DNA of 64,000 nucleotides, taken from NCBI GenBank assembly GCA_023410595.1, contig JAEYPO010000034.1, positions 67,481 through 131,480 on the forward strand, given 5' to 3'. The translations under genes were made by a program, and so were the position numbers. This DNA is from Bacillota bacterium. Its GTDB lineage: Bacteria; Bacillota; Clostridia; Christensenellales; SZUA-584. Each line of letters opens with the position of its first letter. Positions within the stretch are counted from its first letter, which is position 1. Below, piece by piece: positions 1 to 9,022 of the stretch. The notes under the pieces were generated by a model, which saw only the letters and a program-made list of their open reading frames with translations, searched no databases and was not told the origin of the DNA.

Positions 1-57
1 TATTTTGTTTGCTGTAAAAGCCCTTGGTTCAGGCTGATTCAATAAACGAGATAACGC

Positions 58-756
58 TCAGGAAACTATATCGCCCTTATAGCTAATCAGCGAAGCGTCG
101 TGTACGCCGGGTATGGCAGAAAACGCGTCTATCATGCCGACTTCGCTTTCCTTTATGTTCATCTCAATAGTGAGCTCCATAGTGCCCTGCGATACGACCT
201 TGGATTTAAGCCTGCCCTGCGGCAGCCTGCGCAGTACGTTTTGCACTTCTTTTTTCACGCTCTCGTCAAATCGCAGCACGAGCATGAAAGGAAAGTTCTT
301 TTTCGATTTGAAAAGATTCCACAGAAGCAGCAGCACGCCTATTATGCCCGAAGCTATGAGCGCTATTATGTAAAGTTTAGTGCCCAGCGTTATGCCCGCG
401 GCTATAGCCCAAAACATGAATATAGTGTCGAGCATGTCTTTAACGGCCGTTCTGAACCTCACTATCGACAGCGCGCCCACCATGCCGAGAGCCACGATAA
501 GATTAGTGGCTATAGGCAGTATCACCATAGTCGTCACCATGGTTAGCATCACGAGAGAAGTGCCGAAGCTTTTTGCGTATATCACGCCCCCAAACGTAAG
601 CCGGTAGATAATATAAATAAATATTCCTATTACGAATGCCAGCCCCAAAGCAATAATCACATCGGTAAACGACAATTCGGCTGTGAACGTGAAATCATCA
701 AGTATACTCTTCTTGATGATATCCGTAGCCAATTTAACATCGAGTCCGCCGCCCAT
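58..756 (-). CDS. DUF4956 family membrane protein
   Basis: A 232-residue protein with an N-terminal hydrophobic half of about four membrane segments (roughly residues 30-50, 62-90, 110-130 and 130-148) and a soluble C-terminal half of about 80 residues. The motif GALSIVRFRTAVKD at about residues 94-107 is typical of DUF4956. No enzymatic function is established for the family. It is often encoded beside VTC-domain polyphosphate-polymerase-like and CotH/lamin-tail proteins, and here it follows the VTC gene by 13 bases, so both are probably one transcript. The start ATG follows an AGGAGG-type ribosome binding site. The soluble tail could be a ferredoxin-like regulatory domain, but that is only an impression from its alternating pattern. 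Confidence 0.85.
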   Translation of the reverse strand: MGGGLDVKLATDIIKKSILDDFTFTAELSFTDVIIALGLAFVIGIFIYIIYRLTFGGVIYAKSFGTSLVMLTMVTTMVILPIATNLIVALGMVGALSIVRFRTAVKDMLDTIFMFWAIAAGITLGTKLYIIALIASGIIGVLLLLWNLFKSKKNFPFMLVLRFDESVKKEVQNVLRRLPQGRLKSKVVSQGTMELTIEMNIKESEVGMIDAFSAIPGVHDASLISYKGDIVS

Positions 757-769
757 TTAAATAAACCTC

Positions 770-1999
770 CTAGTCAAACTTTCTGCAGATGACATACTTC
801 GAGATAGCGCATCTGTCCGCAGCGTTAATATTATTTAGAACACGTTTAATGAATTCCGGCAAATATTTGTTGAACTTTACCTCAAGCACCATGAGCCCCG
901 TATCGTACATGGGCATCACCGGCGCGTTCGGATCGAATATATCATTAAGCATGAGTCCGGCCCTTAGGTCTTTATCAAACGTGATTCTGCAGTTTTCAAA
1001 CGGAGATACATAAGCTTCCCTCATATAGTCCACTAATACGCGCGGCCTTAAAAGGAATGCCTTCATCTCCATATACAGCTCTTTAGCGAGTTTTTCGTCT
1101 CTTTCTCTAAGAAAATCAAACTCACCCGCTATTATGCTGTCATACTCGCTGTGTGTAAGGTCTATGCTTTCTTTGCCTATATACTGCCCTACCTTAAACT
1201 TCTTCTCGAATTTAATAGGCTTGTCCTGAAAATTGTATATCCTTATCCTGTATTTATATCTTGAGCCGTTGCCCGCTAGCTTTTCTCTTAAGGCCGTTTC
1301 GTGTATATCGTCAAAATAAAGGCTGCGAACATGGTACGAGCCGTTCTCGTCCGCGTTAGGGTCGGGCGACATCAGCGCTTTAAGCGCGCTTCTTAATACG
1401 ATATAGTCCCTGTAGTTTATGTAATATTTAAGCTCATGCCTTAAGGGCATCTTTATAGACCCCGCGCTTTCTTCCATCGCGGATATGTCCTTATAAGATT
1501 CATATTGAGCGGAGGCGCTTTTTGGCGCCCGCGGCGGCTGCTGCGCATAAGACCTTTTCGGCATTACGTTTTCAGAAAATACGTCGAGCCCTTCGTCATT
1601 CTCATGCTTAACTTCCGGTTTTGCACTTTCTGAAAACATTTCAGGCTGTTTGGGCTTTACTCTGGCAGCATCCTTGCGCGTTTCATGCCTTTTTCCCATA
1701 TCTCCGGCGGATTTGCGCGGCTTTCTTTTTTCTTCAGTCTCACGCCTTTGAATATTCAGCTCGTCGGGAAACTCACGCCGCGCTGATTTTTGATCACGGG
1801 TGTCATTGAAAGAATATAAACCCGTCTCACGCGTTTGCGGCGAGCTTGTACTGCTCTTCCTTCCCGAAGCTGGCTCTATGGGTATGTTTAATGTACTCTT
1901 CGGATTGAAATCCCGCTGTGACAGCGGCTGTAGGTTATGCTGTTTTACAAGCGGCGTCTCTTTCTTTAGTTTTTTGAAAATATCTTCGTCTTTCGCCAT
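770..1999 (-). CDS. VTC-domain protein (polyphosphate polymerase-like) with long disordered N-terminus
   Basis: Residues about 184-405 form a VTC domain, the catalytic fold of vacuolar polyphosphate polymerases: RHELKYYI, RSLYFDD, KYRIRIY, KFEKKF, RPRVLVDYMREAY, RITFD and VLEVKF line the basic tunnel that binds nucleotide and polyphosphate in the family. Residues 1-180 are a low-complexity, highly charged, probably disordered extension that bacterial VTC proteins usually lack. I chose the ATG at 1999 because GGAGAA lies about 10 bases upstream; the longer frame to 2122 would run into the lamin-tail gene. It sits between that gene and the DUF4956 gene, as in other Firmicutes. Polymerase activity is inferred, not shown. 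Confidence 0.87.
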   Translation of the reverse strand: MAKDEDIFKKLKKETPLVKQHNLQPLSQRDFNPKSTLNIPIEPASGRKSSTSSPQTRETGLYSFNDTRDQKSARREFPDELNIQRRETEEKRKPRKSAGDMGKRHETRKDAARVKPKQPEMFSESAKPEVKHENDEGLDVFSENVMPKRSYAQQPPRAPKSASAQYESYKDISAMEESAGSIKMPLRHELKYYINYRDYIVLRSALKALMSPDPNADENGSYHVRSLYFDDIHETALREKLAGNGSRYKYRIRIYNFQDKPIKFEKKFKVGQYIGKESIDLTHSEYDSIIAGEFDFLRERDEKLAKELYMEMKAFLLRPRVLVDYMREAYVSPFENCRITFDKDLRAGLMLNDIFDPNAPVMPMYDTGLMVLEVKFNKYLPEFIKRVLNNINAADRCAISKYVICRKFD

Positions 2000-2070
2000 A
2001 TAAGAACTTTCTCCAAGGTTATTGCACATATATTCAGATTTAATCCTATACCTGCGGTTTTCTTTACCGC

Positions 2071-3123
2071 CTATGCCCCGCCGTTTTGAGCGCCGGGAGA
2101 AGGCGCAGTCGTAAGCTCCCATTCGGCAGTGTACGCGCCGTCTCCGCCAATTTTCCGCGCATATGCGGTCTTCGGCGGTATCTCTTTTATGCTTACCTGA
2201 TCAAGTATATATCCCGCCGTGTCGCAAAGCGTTATCGTCTCTTTGTAAGCCGACACGCGAAAGTTAGTGTGTATCGCCTTCGCCGCAACGTCGGTTAAGT
2301 TTTTGTCCTCTCCCGACGCGAACACGACGAGATATTCCCCCGGCCCTATCGTAACCTCGGGGAACTTCCACTTAAGAACCTTAAGAGGATCGTCCGAAAG
2401 GCCATAGCCGCTTAAGTTTATTGCCTCGGCTGAGCCGTTATACAACTCTATATAATCGCTCGCGCTGCCGCTATTATCCACATACGCCGTCGTATTCAAA
2501 GGATTTATCTCCGTAATTATAAGCTGGGAGCCCTCCTTTATCCTGCTCTTAAGGAACGAAGCGTAGCCTTCCTCGCTGTTGGGGAAACCGGGCGTCGGCT
2601 TGTCAAATGCAGCAAATTGAGCCGCATCGGAGGACCTGCCCAAGGATATATTCTCTGTCTGAGCGTCGTATTCGACCTTGTCCGCCATCTTGCCGTCGGG
2701 GCCAAACAGGTATACCCCGCCGCCCGATGAACTCAGCTTGAAGTTTGTATGCTGATAAACAGCGTTTTTATCGGATACGTTATTTCCGGACGCGAACACT
2801 ATCATATACTCGCCGGGCTTAAGTATTACGCCTGGGAACTGCCACTTCGCGGATTTGCTTTCGTCCGACAGCCCGTATCCCGACAAGTCGGCATTATCGC
2901 CGGTATTATTATATATTTCGATCCAATCGCTGTATATTCCCGTTTCGTCGGGCAGTACGGCGCTGTTTGACGCTAAGAATTCGTTTATTACGACGGCATA
3001 ACCGGATGCATCGGGAGCCGTGCCGGCTCCTGTTCCGGTCCCCTGGCTGTTTATGTATAAAAAAATGCCCGCCGCAACCGCAGCGATGATTACGATTGAC
3101 AGCACACCTTTTAAAATCTTCAA
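2071..3123 (-). CDS. Exported protein with two lamin-tail (LTD) domains
   Basis: A 350-residue protein starting at TTG after AAAGGAG. Residues 5-27 are a hydrophobic signal anchor, then a Gly/Thr-rich linker, then two lamin-tail domains at about 44-165 and 200-320. Each contains the pattern VINEFLASN or IITEINPLN, then SDWIEIYN or SDYIELYN, then LSGYGLSD, KWQFPGV/KWKFPEV and GEYMIVFASG. LTD domains are Ig-like adhesive or binding modules; in bacteria they occur on extracellular proteins, often with CotH kinase or nuclease domains. No catalytic domain is present here. It is the first gene of the LTD-VTC-DUF4956 operon. The role may lie at the cell surface or spore coat, by association only. 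Confidence 0.85.
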   Translation of the reverse strand: MKILKGVLSIVIIAAVAAGIFLYINSQGTGTGAGTAPDASGYAVVINEFLASNSAVLPDETGIYSDWIEIYNNTGDNADLSGYGLSDESKSAKWQFPGVILKPGEYMIVFASGNNVSDKNAVYQHTNFKLSSSGGGVYLFGPDGKMADKVEYDAQTENISLGRSSDAAQFAAFDKPTPGFPNSEEGYASFLKSRIKEGSQLIITEINPLNTTAYVDNSGSASDYIELYNGSAEAINLSGYGLSDDPLKVLKWKFPEVTIGPGEYLVVFASGEDKNLTDVAAKAIHTNFRVSAYKETITLCDTAGYILDQVSIKEIPPKTAYARKIGGDGAYTAEWELTTAPSPGAQNGGA

Positions 3124-3154
3124 GTACGAACGCTCCTTTTTCTTTGCGAATCTG

Positions 3155-3183
3155 ATTTTACCATGGTTTCAAAGTAAATACAA
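3155..3183 (-). promoter_or_regulatory. Sigma-A type promoter of the LTD-VTC-DUF4956 operon
   Basis: On the minus strand TTGTAT (3178-3183) and TAAAAT (3155-3160) are separated by exactly 17 bases, about 30 bases upstream of the TTG start of the lamin-tail gene. The rest of the 3124-3453 gap holds only AT-rich sequence and the terminator of the zinc-ribbon gene. Confidence 0.6.
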
Positions 3184-3361
3184 CTTATTATATTTATCTG
3201 CTTTCTATGTATCTTTCAACATATTATCGCCATTATACTGTATTTATAAACACAGCCAGTCTGTGGATTCAAGTGATAATGCCACGGCTTAAGCGCAGCT
3301 GCGTTTACTGTAAAAACGTGGCAATTACCGATAAACTCATACCACTCGATTTTTCAGGTAA

Positions 3362-3400
3362 CAAATATAAAAAAGAGCCGGAACAACGCCACCAGCTCTT
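3362..3400 (-). terminator. Rho-independent terminator after zinc-ribbon gene
   Basis: On the minus strand a 9-bp stem (AAGAGCTGG with CCGGCTCTT, one G-U pair) with a 10-nt loop is followed by TTTTATATTTG. It lies about 55 bases past the stop codon of the gene at 3454-4008 and separates it from the lamin-tail operon. Confidence 0.8.
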
Positions 3401-3453
3401 CTTATTAATACCTTACTTATTTTAATATATAAAGTTATGATGTGTCAACTGTT

Positions 3454-4008
3454 TTACTCCAGACCGAATTGGGATAGATCAAAATCTGAAAAATCTATAT
3501 CGGAAAGATCCATTTGCTTGACATACTCTCGGGTATACTGAGTACCCTCTATATTAAGTACGCCGCCCTCAATATACATATCGGAAGACGTACCGAAGAT
3601 ATCAATAGTGCCCGAGCCTGTTTTTTCATCGTATATATATTCCGCTGAAAATGTCTGTCCCATTGCCTTCATGTCCACCGTTCCGTTCGCTTTAAAATCA
3701 AGCTCTCCCGTAAGGCCGGCTTTATCATACCATTTTCCCGCTATTCCGCTGACAGCGTTCCCGCCCGAGAGCAGTATGACGAGCGTAACTATGCCCGCGA
3801 TAAGAACAACTCCGCCGATTATGAGTCCTATAATCAGCCCCTTTTTACTCTTTGAAGGCGTGTAACCCGCATAAGCATTCTGCTGCCCTCCATACATGGC
3901 AGGCTGAGGCTGCGCGTACTGCGCCTGAGTCGTATTAAGGCTGTTGCCGCAACTTACGCAGAACGCCGCTCCCTCGGAATTCTGCGCGCCGCACTTTGTA
4001 CAAAACAT
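3454..4008 (-). CDS. Zinc-ribbon membrane protein with extracytoplasmic beta domain
   Basis: A 184-residue protein. Residues 1-22 carry a zinc ribbon (CTKCG and CVSCG). A Gln/Tyr/Ala-rich linker follows, then one membrane segment at about 58-80 and a C-terminal domain of about 100 residues. The pattern AGKWYDKAGLTGELDFKANGTVDMKAMG resembles lipocalin-like or META-like beta domains found after a zinc ribbon and TM segment in Clostridia. Function is unknown. The next gene upstream (4074-4502) has the same architecture and a related beta domain (GSWRDQAGIGGTVEFKPGG), so the two look like a tandem duplication. A terminator follows. Confidence 0.75.
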   Translation of the reverse strand: MFCTKCGAQNSEGAAFCVSCGNSLNTTQAQYAQPQPAMYGGQQNAYAGYTPSKSKKGLIIGLIIGGVVLIAGIVTLVILLSGGNAVSGIAGKWYDKAGLTGELDFKANGTVDMKAMGQTFSAEYIYDEKTGSGTIDIFGTSSDMYIEGGVLNIEGTQYTREYVKQMDLSDIDFSDFDLSQFGLE

Positions 4009-4073
4009 AACAAGCCACTCCTTTAATATATTTGCGGAAAATTAAGTAATACCCCGCGCTATGCGAATCAGTA

Positions 4074-4502
4074 TTATTGCTTCGTGTACGTTATGCTATT
4101 CATGTTAAGAGTAGCCCCGTCGCATGTGAATTCATGCACTTTTTCAATGCCGGCAAGCTTTATGCTCCCCTCGCCCGTAGCGCCGTTATACGAATAGCTG
4201 CCGTTATGTAATTCGCTGGACGCTGTCCACTGTACATTGCCGCCGGGTTTAAACTCAACTGTGCCGCCTATGCCCGCCTGGTCGCGCCAGGAGCCTTTTA
4301 GCTGTTCGGGAAGCATTCCGCCGAGGCCGATTATTAAAAAGGCTGCTATAATTACCACTAACACGGCGCACCCTATAATCAGCATCTTTTTATCGCCTCT
4401 TTTTTTGCTGCCGGGCGATTTGCCGGGTGCCAGCGCTATGCCGCAGTCATCGCAGACTTTTTTGTTTTTCTTATAGTCCTTTCCGCACTTCTTACAATAC
4501 AT
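4074..4502 (-). CDS. Small zinc-ribbon membrane protein, paralogue of the next gene
   Basis: A 142-residue protein with an N-terminal zinc ribbon (CKKCG and CDDCG, residues 3-22), a short basic linker, one membrane segment at about 40-62 and a C-terminal beta-rich domain of about 75 residues. The domain starts with LKGSWRDQAGIGGTVEFKPGGNVQW, the same pattern as in the neighbour at 3454-4008. The ATG follows AGGAG. It probably senses or binds something at the membrane with a metal-binding cytoplasmic head, but no function can be assigned. It is divergent from rpsT. Confidence 0.72.
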   Translation of the reverse strand: MYCKKCGKDYKKNKKVCDDCGIALAPGKSPGSKKRGDKKMLIIGCAVLVVIIAAFLIIGLGGMLPEQLKGSWRDQAGIGGTVEFKPGGNVQWTASSELHNGSYSYNGATGEGSIKLAGIEKVHEFTCDGATLNMNSITYTKQ

Positions 4503-4604
4503 ATAATTCTCCTAGTAAAATATTGTGATTAATTTTAACATATCAATTATAATATTAATAGATACTTTCTTTCGTTTATATTTTCTTTTACCGCTCATTA
4601 TTTG

Positions 4605-4633
4605 TTGCAAATCGCCTGCGCATGTGTTAAAAT
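4605..4633 (+). promoter_or_regulatory. rpsT promoter
   Basis: TTGCAA (4605-4610) and TAAAAT (4628-4633) are spaced by 17 bases, about 45 bases before the rpsT TTG start. The short leader contains a small hairpin with TCGTT and AACGA arms just upstream of the GGAGG. Confidence 0.65.
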
Positions 4634-4677
4634 ACGATTCGTTATTTGAAAACGAGAATTATTTCGGAGGTAGACAC

Positions 4678-4944
4678 TTGCCAAATATAAAATCTGCGGA
4701 AAGACGCGTACGTGTTGAAGCAAAAGCGAAGCTCAGAAACAGGGATATCAAATCGGAGCTAAAAACGACTGCAAAGAAGTTCAATGAAGCGGTGACGGCG
4801 AAGAATGCGGATACTGCTGCCGTTCTGTTTAAGGAATATACGGGAGCGCTTGACAAAGCCGCCCTTAAGGGAGCGATACACAAGAACAGCTGCGACCGCA
4901 AAAAAGCGCAGTGCTCCAAGGCTATAGCCTCTATCTCAGGCTGA
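4678..4944 (+). CDS. rpsT: 30S ribosomal protein S20
   Basis: An 88-residue basic helical protein that binds 16S rRNA. The family signature is PNIKSAERR near the N-terminus and GAIHKNSCDRKKAQCSKAI near the C-terminus. The start is TTG at 4678, eight bases after GGAGG (4666-4670); the longer frame upstream crosses the promoter and is not coding. S20 genes often start at a non-ATG codon, linked to autogenous control in enterobacteria, so the TTG may matter here too. It faces holA, a common arrangement. A terminator follows directly. Confidence 0.95.
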   Translation: MPNIKSAERRVRVEAKAKLRNRDIKSELKTTAKKFNEAVTAKNADTAAVLFKEYTGALDKAALKGAIHKNSCDRKKAQCSKAIASISG

Positions 4945-4957
4945 AAACGAAATGTTT

Positions 4958-4991
4958 AAGCCTTTGGTCATTTGATCAAGGGCTTTTTTAT
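4958..4991 (+). terminator. Rho-independent terminator of rpsT
   Basis: AAGCCTTTGGTCA pairs with TGATCAAGGGCTT (13 positions including G-U pairs, minimal loop), followed by TTTTTA. Confidence 0.85.
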
Positions 4992-5022
4992 CGTTATATT
5001 AACATTATTAATTTGCATACGG

Positions 5023-5976
5023 TCACAGCTTATATATCGTCATAAGCGTTTTGTGCAGCGCTACCGAGGCGTCCGCTTCCCCGCTTTTTATGCCGTAGTC
5101 AAGGTCGGCAAGCCTTACAAGAGCGTCCCTTAAGTCCCCTTGAGTAAACCGCGCGGATTCCTTTTTCAGTATATCGACTACAAAGCCTTTTATGCCCGTC
5201 ATTTCCGCTATCCTCGAAGCGGGATATTTTAAGTCTGCCATTGTCTTTACCTTATACATGTCCCTTATCTTACGCGCTATAAGCCCAATAAGGCCTTCCG
5301 GGCGCTCGGTCCGCAATATATCTTCCAGCAGTTTTTTTGCCTTATCAGTCTGTCTGCCTGCAAGGAGCCCGTGTATCTCAAACACGTTGTATTCCAGCGA
5401 CTTTGCCGCGCATTCTTCAACGTGCTTCGCCGTAATTTCGTCGTAGCCGCAGTATGCCGCCAGCTTTGCCGTTTCGTTATCAAGCGCGAAGTAGTCGCAC
5501 CCGACCGCCGCGATAAGTAAGGATGCAGCCTTTGTCGACACAGAAGCGCCGTATTCGTGCGCCTTTTTTTGCACGAAGCCTACGCAATCAGCTATAGAGG
5601 GAGCGGCAAATTCCTTTACAGTACCCTGTTTGCTTATATATGTATAGAGCGCGCGCCGTTTATCCAAAGCATCTTCAGTGCACAATACTATTACGGTGGT
5701 GTCCGGTATCTTCTTCAGCGCTTCGGCTATTTTTCTTGAGTCGTCCGCGCTGCCTTTCGTGCCCAAAGCCGTACAGCCAAACGCTGCTATAAACCTTACA
5801 TCCGACATGAACGGCACAGAGAAGCACGCCTCAATAAGCTCGTCGGTTTTAGGCATCGTCTTATATTCCGTTACATTCATTTCTGGGTACTGTATGCTAA
5901 GCGAGCCTTTTAGGTTATTAACGCTCTCCCTCACCATATAGCTTTCACCCGCAAATATGTATGTGTTCTTACTCAT
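5023..5976 (-). CDS. holA: DNA polymerase III subunit delta
   Basis: A 317-residue protein of the clamp-loader delta family, which opens the beta clamp during loading onto DNA. It begins with the family pattern YIFAGESYMVRE, has an N-terminal AAA-like region without a functional Walker A motif, as expected for delta, and a helical C-terminal collar domain (about 205-315; RPEGLIGLIARKIRDMYKVK, then LRDALVRLADLDYGIKSGEAD). The length is near the usual 330-340. The start lies one base past the comEC stop codon, so translation is probably coupled. The gene order comEC-holA opposite rpsT is widely conserved in Firmicutes. Confidence 0.93.
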   Translation of the reverse strand: MSKNTYIFAGESYMVRESVNNLKGSLSIQYPEMNVTEYKTMPKTDELIEACFSVPFMSDVRFIAAFGCTALGTKGSADDSRKIAEALKKIPDTTVIVLCTEDALDKRRALYTYISKQGTVKEFAAPSIADCVGFVQKKAHEYGASVSTKAASLLIAAVGCDYFALDNETAKLAAYCGYDEITAKHVEECAAKSLEYNVFEIHGLLAGRQTDKAKKLLEDILRTERPEGLIGLIARKIRDMYKVKTMADLKYPASRIAEMTGIKGFVVDILKKESARFTQGDLRDALVRLADLDYGIKSGEADASVALHKTLMTIYKL

Positions 5977-5977
5977 A

Positions 5978-8287
5978 TTACCCGCCGTATGTACTGACTT
6001 TTATATCGTCGCTTATGTAGAATTCCACCGCAGCGTCGTCCATTGTCGAATAAACCCTGCCCGAGTAATCGGACAGATTATCTGCGGCCAGTTCGTCCGG
6101 CTGACCGTACCTGTTTTTTCCGACGCAGATAACGCTGTACCGGGGCCGTATCACGGAAAGCGGCAGCCTGAATGACGATAGCCGCGAGCCGTGGTGCGCG
6201 GCTTTGTATACGTCTATACGTGGCAGGCAGGCAAAATTCTCCGTCTCCGCCGTGCCCGGTATGTCGCCCGCAAACAGCAGCCGCCTGTCGTTATACTCAA
6301 CTAGCAGCACAAGCGACTCTGAGTTTTTATCCTCCGCCTCCGTGTCCTTATATGGATATAATACCAGAGCGGACGTGTATTCGTCCAGCCAAACAGTGTC
6401 CCCCGCGCTGAGCGCAACGACCTCCGCGTCCGGCATCGCGGCTTTCACATTGTCCTCCTCCTGCCACGAGCAATATGCCTTTTTCAGCAGCCCCGCTTCA
6501 TATAGCGCTTTTATGCCGCTGAAATGGTCATCATCCGTGTGAGAGATAAAAGCGGCTTCGGGCGTATATCCGTTTCGTATGGTAAAGTTTACTATCTCTT
6601 TCGCGCTCGCCTCCCTCCCGCCGTCTATAAAATACTCTCCGCTCTGCCGGGTTTTAATAAACGCCGCGTCCCCCTGTCCGGTATCAAGAAATACAACGTA
6701 CATGCCGTTAAAACCCGACAGCACGGCGTAAGCGGCGGCTGCGGCGACGATGACCGCGCAAAACACGGCCTTCAGTCTTATCGCAGACAGCGTATATGTT
6801 GAGCATATATACATCAACACAAAGCACGCGATAACCATGAGCGTCGAAGGAGAAGGCGTATCTACCGCCACAAACGGGATCTGCGCGACAAGCCTTATTA
6901 TATAAAGCATAGCCTTTATAACGAAAGAAGCCGGAAACGCGGCAAACGCGGCTGCGCTTCCCAGCATCACTCCGAAGAGCGCGGCGATGAACACGAGCAC
7001 CGTCGCGGCGGAAGCGAGTGGTATGATAACGAGATTGACGAGAATGCTAAGTGTAGAGAGCCTGCTAAAAGACGCCGCCAGCACCGGCATAGTCCCGGCC
7101 GTAGCGCCCGCCGAAGCCGCGAGCGCATTGCCTGTGCGCTTAAAGCGCTTTTTAAACACCTTGTCCCAAAAGCGCCGCGCCTGATTGCCTATTGTCAGCA
7201 TGCCGAACACAGCCGCGAACGAAAGCTGGAAGCCCGCGGTAAAAAGGTCAAGCGGCCTTATCAGCAGCGATATTATAAACGCCAGCGACAGATAATTCAG
7301 CGTATCGTTCTGCCTTCCGTAATGCGTGCCCAAAAGCACGGCGCACGACATAACAGCCGCGCGCACTATGGAGGGCGTAAAGCCGGTAAGGCAGGTATAT
7401 ACCGCCACAAAAGCGAGCGCTATTACCAGCCTTGCCGTACGGCCCGCCCGAAGCAGCTTCAGCACGAAGTATACAAAGCCTATCAGTATGGCCGCGTTAA
7501 GCCCCGAGACGGCGAGCACGTGCGCCATGCCCGTGTCCTTGAAAGCCGTGTACGTCTCCTCGTCTATGCCCTGCGTGTCTCCCAGCAACATGGCTTTTGC
7601 CACCGGCGCGGTCTCCATATCGAATATGCCGTCAATAACTCTTCCAAGATATTCTCTCGACCCTGTAAAAAACGTCGAGGCGTCCGTAAGCCTCCCCACA
7701 ATTTTTGCGCTGTCGGCATACGCCTTGCTGGCTATGCCCTGCGACTTGAGATACAGCCTTTCGTCAAAACCACCCGGATTGCGCACGCCTTTAGGCGTTT
7801 CTATTTCTGCGACAGCCTCAATAACGTCGCCGCAGCGCACCTCCCCGCTTGACAGATACAGCTTTATGTTGCCGTAAGACCGCCCTTCAACTGACGCGTT
7901 ATCTATAAGGCATACGGTGCTTCCGTATTCGTTTACATACGGCGAGTTGTATACCCTTCCCTTTATATTAAGGCTCTCCCCCGTTTCCGCATAGCTTGCG
8001 CTTAATGCCGAGGCTGATAAAAACGCGGCCAGAAAAAACGCGGCCGCACACACAAGCGGCAAAACAGTTTTGTATCCGGCACGTTTATACAAGCCTTTCT
8101 TTGCAATCACTTCAAAAAGAACAGCTGCGGCTGATATTACCGAGGCTAAGATTATATAGGCCGCCTTTAAATCAGCATATCTTCCCAGCGTTATGCCTGA
8201 AGCAAAAAAGACCGCCGCTGTGAAAAGCGGCCGTCTTTTAAGTCTGTCATATAAGCCATAAAGTTTTGCGGTTACCGCAATACCCAT
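5978..8287 (-). CDS. comEC: ComEC/Rec2 DNA-uptake channel
   Basis: A 769-residue competence protein that carries single-stranded DNA across the membrane. It has N-terminal membrane segments and an OB-like soluble loop (about 95-200), then the Competence domain with multiple membrane helices (about 230-510; HVLAVSGLNAAILIG, FTPSIVRAAVMS). The C-terminal metallo-beta-lactamase-like domain (about 530-765) carries DTGQGDAAFI, SHTDDDHFSG and HHGS, so the metal ligands of the nuclease-like domain look intact. The length matches full-length ComEC. The ATG directly follows the TGA of the upstream MBL gene. No comEA or other competence gene is in the window. Confidence 0.94.
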   Translation of the reverse strand: MGIAVTAKLYGLYDRLKRRPLFTAAVFFASGITLGRYADLKAAYIILASVISAAAVLFEVIAKKGLYKRAGYKTVLPLVCAAAFFLAAFLSASALSASYAETGESLNIKGRVYNSPYVNEYGSTVCLIDNASVEGRSYGNIKLYLSSGEVRCGDVIEAVAEIETPKGVRNPGGFDERLYLKSQGIASKAYADSAKIVGRLTDASTFFTGSREYLGRVIDGIFDMETAPVAKAMLLGDTQGIDEETYTAFKDTGMAHVLAVSGLNAAILIGFVYFVLKLLRAGRTARLVIALAFVAVYTCLTGFTPSIVRAAVMSCAVLLGTHYGRQNDTLNYLSLAFIISLLIRPLDLFTAGFQLSFAAVFGMLTIGNQARRFWDKVFKKRFKRTGNALAASAGATAGTMPVLAASFSRLSTLSILVNLVIIPLASAATVLVFIAALFGVMLGSAAAFAAFPASFVIKAMLYIIRLVAQIPFVAVDTPSPSTLMVIACFVLMYICSTYTLSAIRLKAVFCAVIVAAAAAYAVLSGFNGMYVVFLDTGQGDAAFIKTRQSGEYFIDGGREASAKEIVNFTIRNGYTPEAAFISHTDDDHFSGIKALYEAGLLKKAYCSWQEEDNVKAAMPDAEVVALSAGDTVWLDEYTSALVLYPYKDTEAEDKNSESLVLLVEYNDRRLLFAGDIPGTAETENFACLPRIDVYKAAHHGSRLSSFRLPLSVIRPRYSVICVGKNRYGQPDELAADNLSDYSGRVYSTMDDAAVEFYISDDIKVSTYGG

Positions 8288-9022
8288 TCAGACCTCGTAA
8301 GATACAAGTTCCTCAATGATACTCGCCCCGGGGTAGTATTCAGCCGCTTCTTTAACGAGCTCGTTTTCATCGTATTCGGGGAACACGTGCGTTAAAAGAA
8401 GCTTCTTAGCACCCGCCGCTTTGCCTATTTCCGCCGCCTCGGCTGCCGTCACATGCACGGCATTCTCCGGTTTGTCAGCCGACAGGAAAGCGGCCTCTAT
8501 CAAGAAGAGATCGGCGCCTCTGGCAAAGCCCGCAAGCCGTTCGCTGCGGCCCGTATCTCCGGAGTATACGAATTTCCTGCCTTCGGCGCAAAACGATACA
8601 GCAAAGCTCTTTACCGCGTGAGGCATAAGAGCGAAGCTTACGTCCATGCCGCATATGCTGGCCGAGCCGCCGTCATTAATATAGTGCGCTTCGATGTTTT
8701 TATTGGAGGCGATCAGCTCCGCTTCCGCTTCCGGTTCGGCGGGCATATATACCGGTACGGGCTTTGTAAGTCTGCCCAGCCTTTTAGCGGCGTCGAGTGC
8801 GTACCTTAACGTAAGCATGTCGCCCATGTGGTCGGCGTGCAGGTGGGAAAGCACGACAGCGTCTATTTCCTGCGCCTTGATTACAGAAAACACCCTCGTA
8901 AGCGAGCCGCAGCCCAGGTCTATTATAACGTGCCGTCCGCGGTATGTAAGCATATAACTCGAACACGCGCAGTTTGCCTTGGGGTACGGCCCGTATTTTC
9001 CGAAGCAGGTAAGAGTGATCAT
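8288..9022 (-). CDS. MBL-fold metal-dependent hydrolase (RNase Z-like)
   Basis: A 244-residue single-domain metallo-beta-lactamase-fold protein. The ligand motif HLHADHMGD lies at about residues 60-68, with further ligands in HAV, YSGDTGRS and the C-terminal LLLTHVFPEY. The pattern fits the RNase Z/ElaC-like branch of hydrolases in Clostridia rather than ComEC. The substrate is unknown. The start ATG at 9022 overlaps the stop of the ECF gene in an ATGA, which is much better than the long in-frame extension to 9376 that would lie over that gene. It is translationally coupled to both neighbours. Confidence 0.85.
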   Translation of the reverse strand: MITLTCFGKYGPYPKANCACSSYMLTYRGRHVIIDLGCGSLTRVFSVIKAQEIDAVVLSHLHADHMGDMLTLRYALDAAKRLGRLTKPVPVYMPAEPEAEAELIASNKNIEAHYINDGGSASICGMDVSFALMPHAVKSFAVSFCAEGRKFVYSGDTGRSERLAGFARGADLFLIEAAFLSADKPENAVHVTAAEAAEIGKAAGAKKLLLTHVFPEYDENELVKEAAEYYPGASIIEELVSYEV

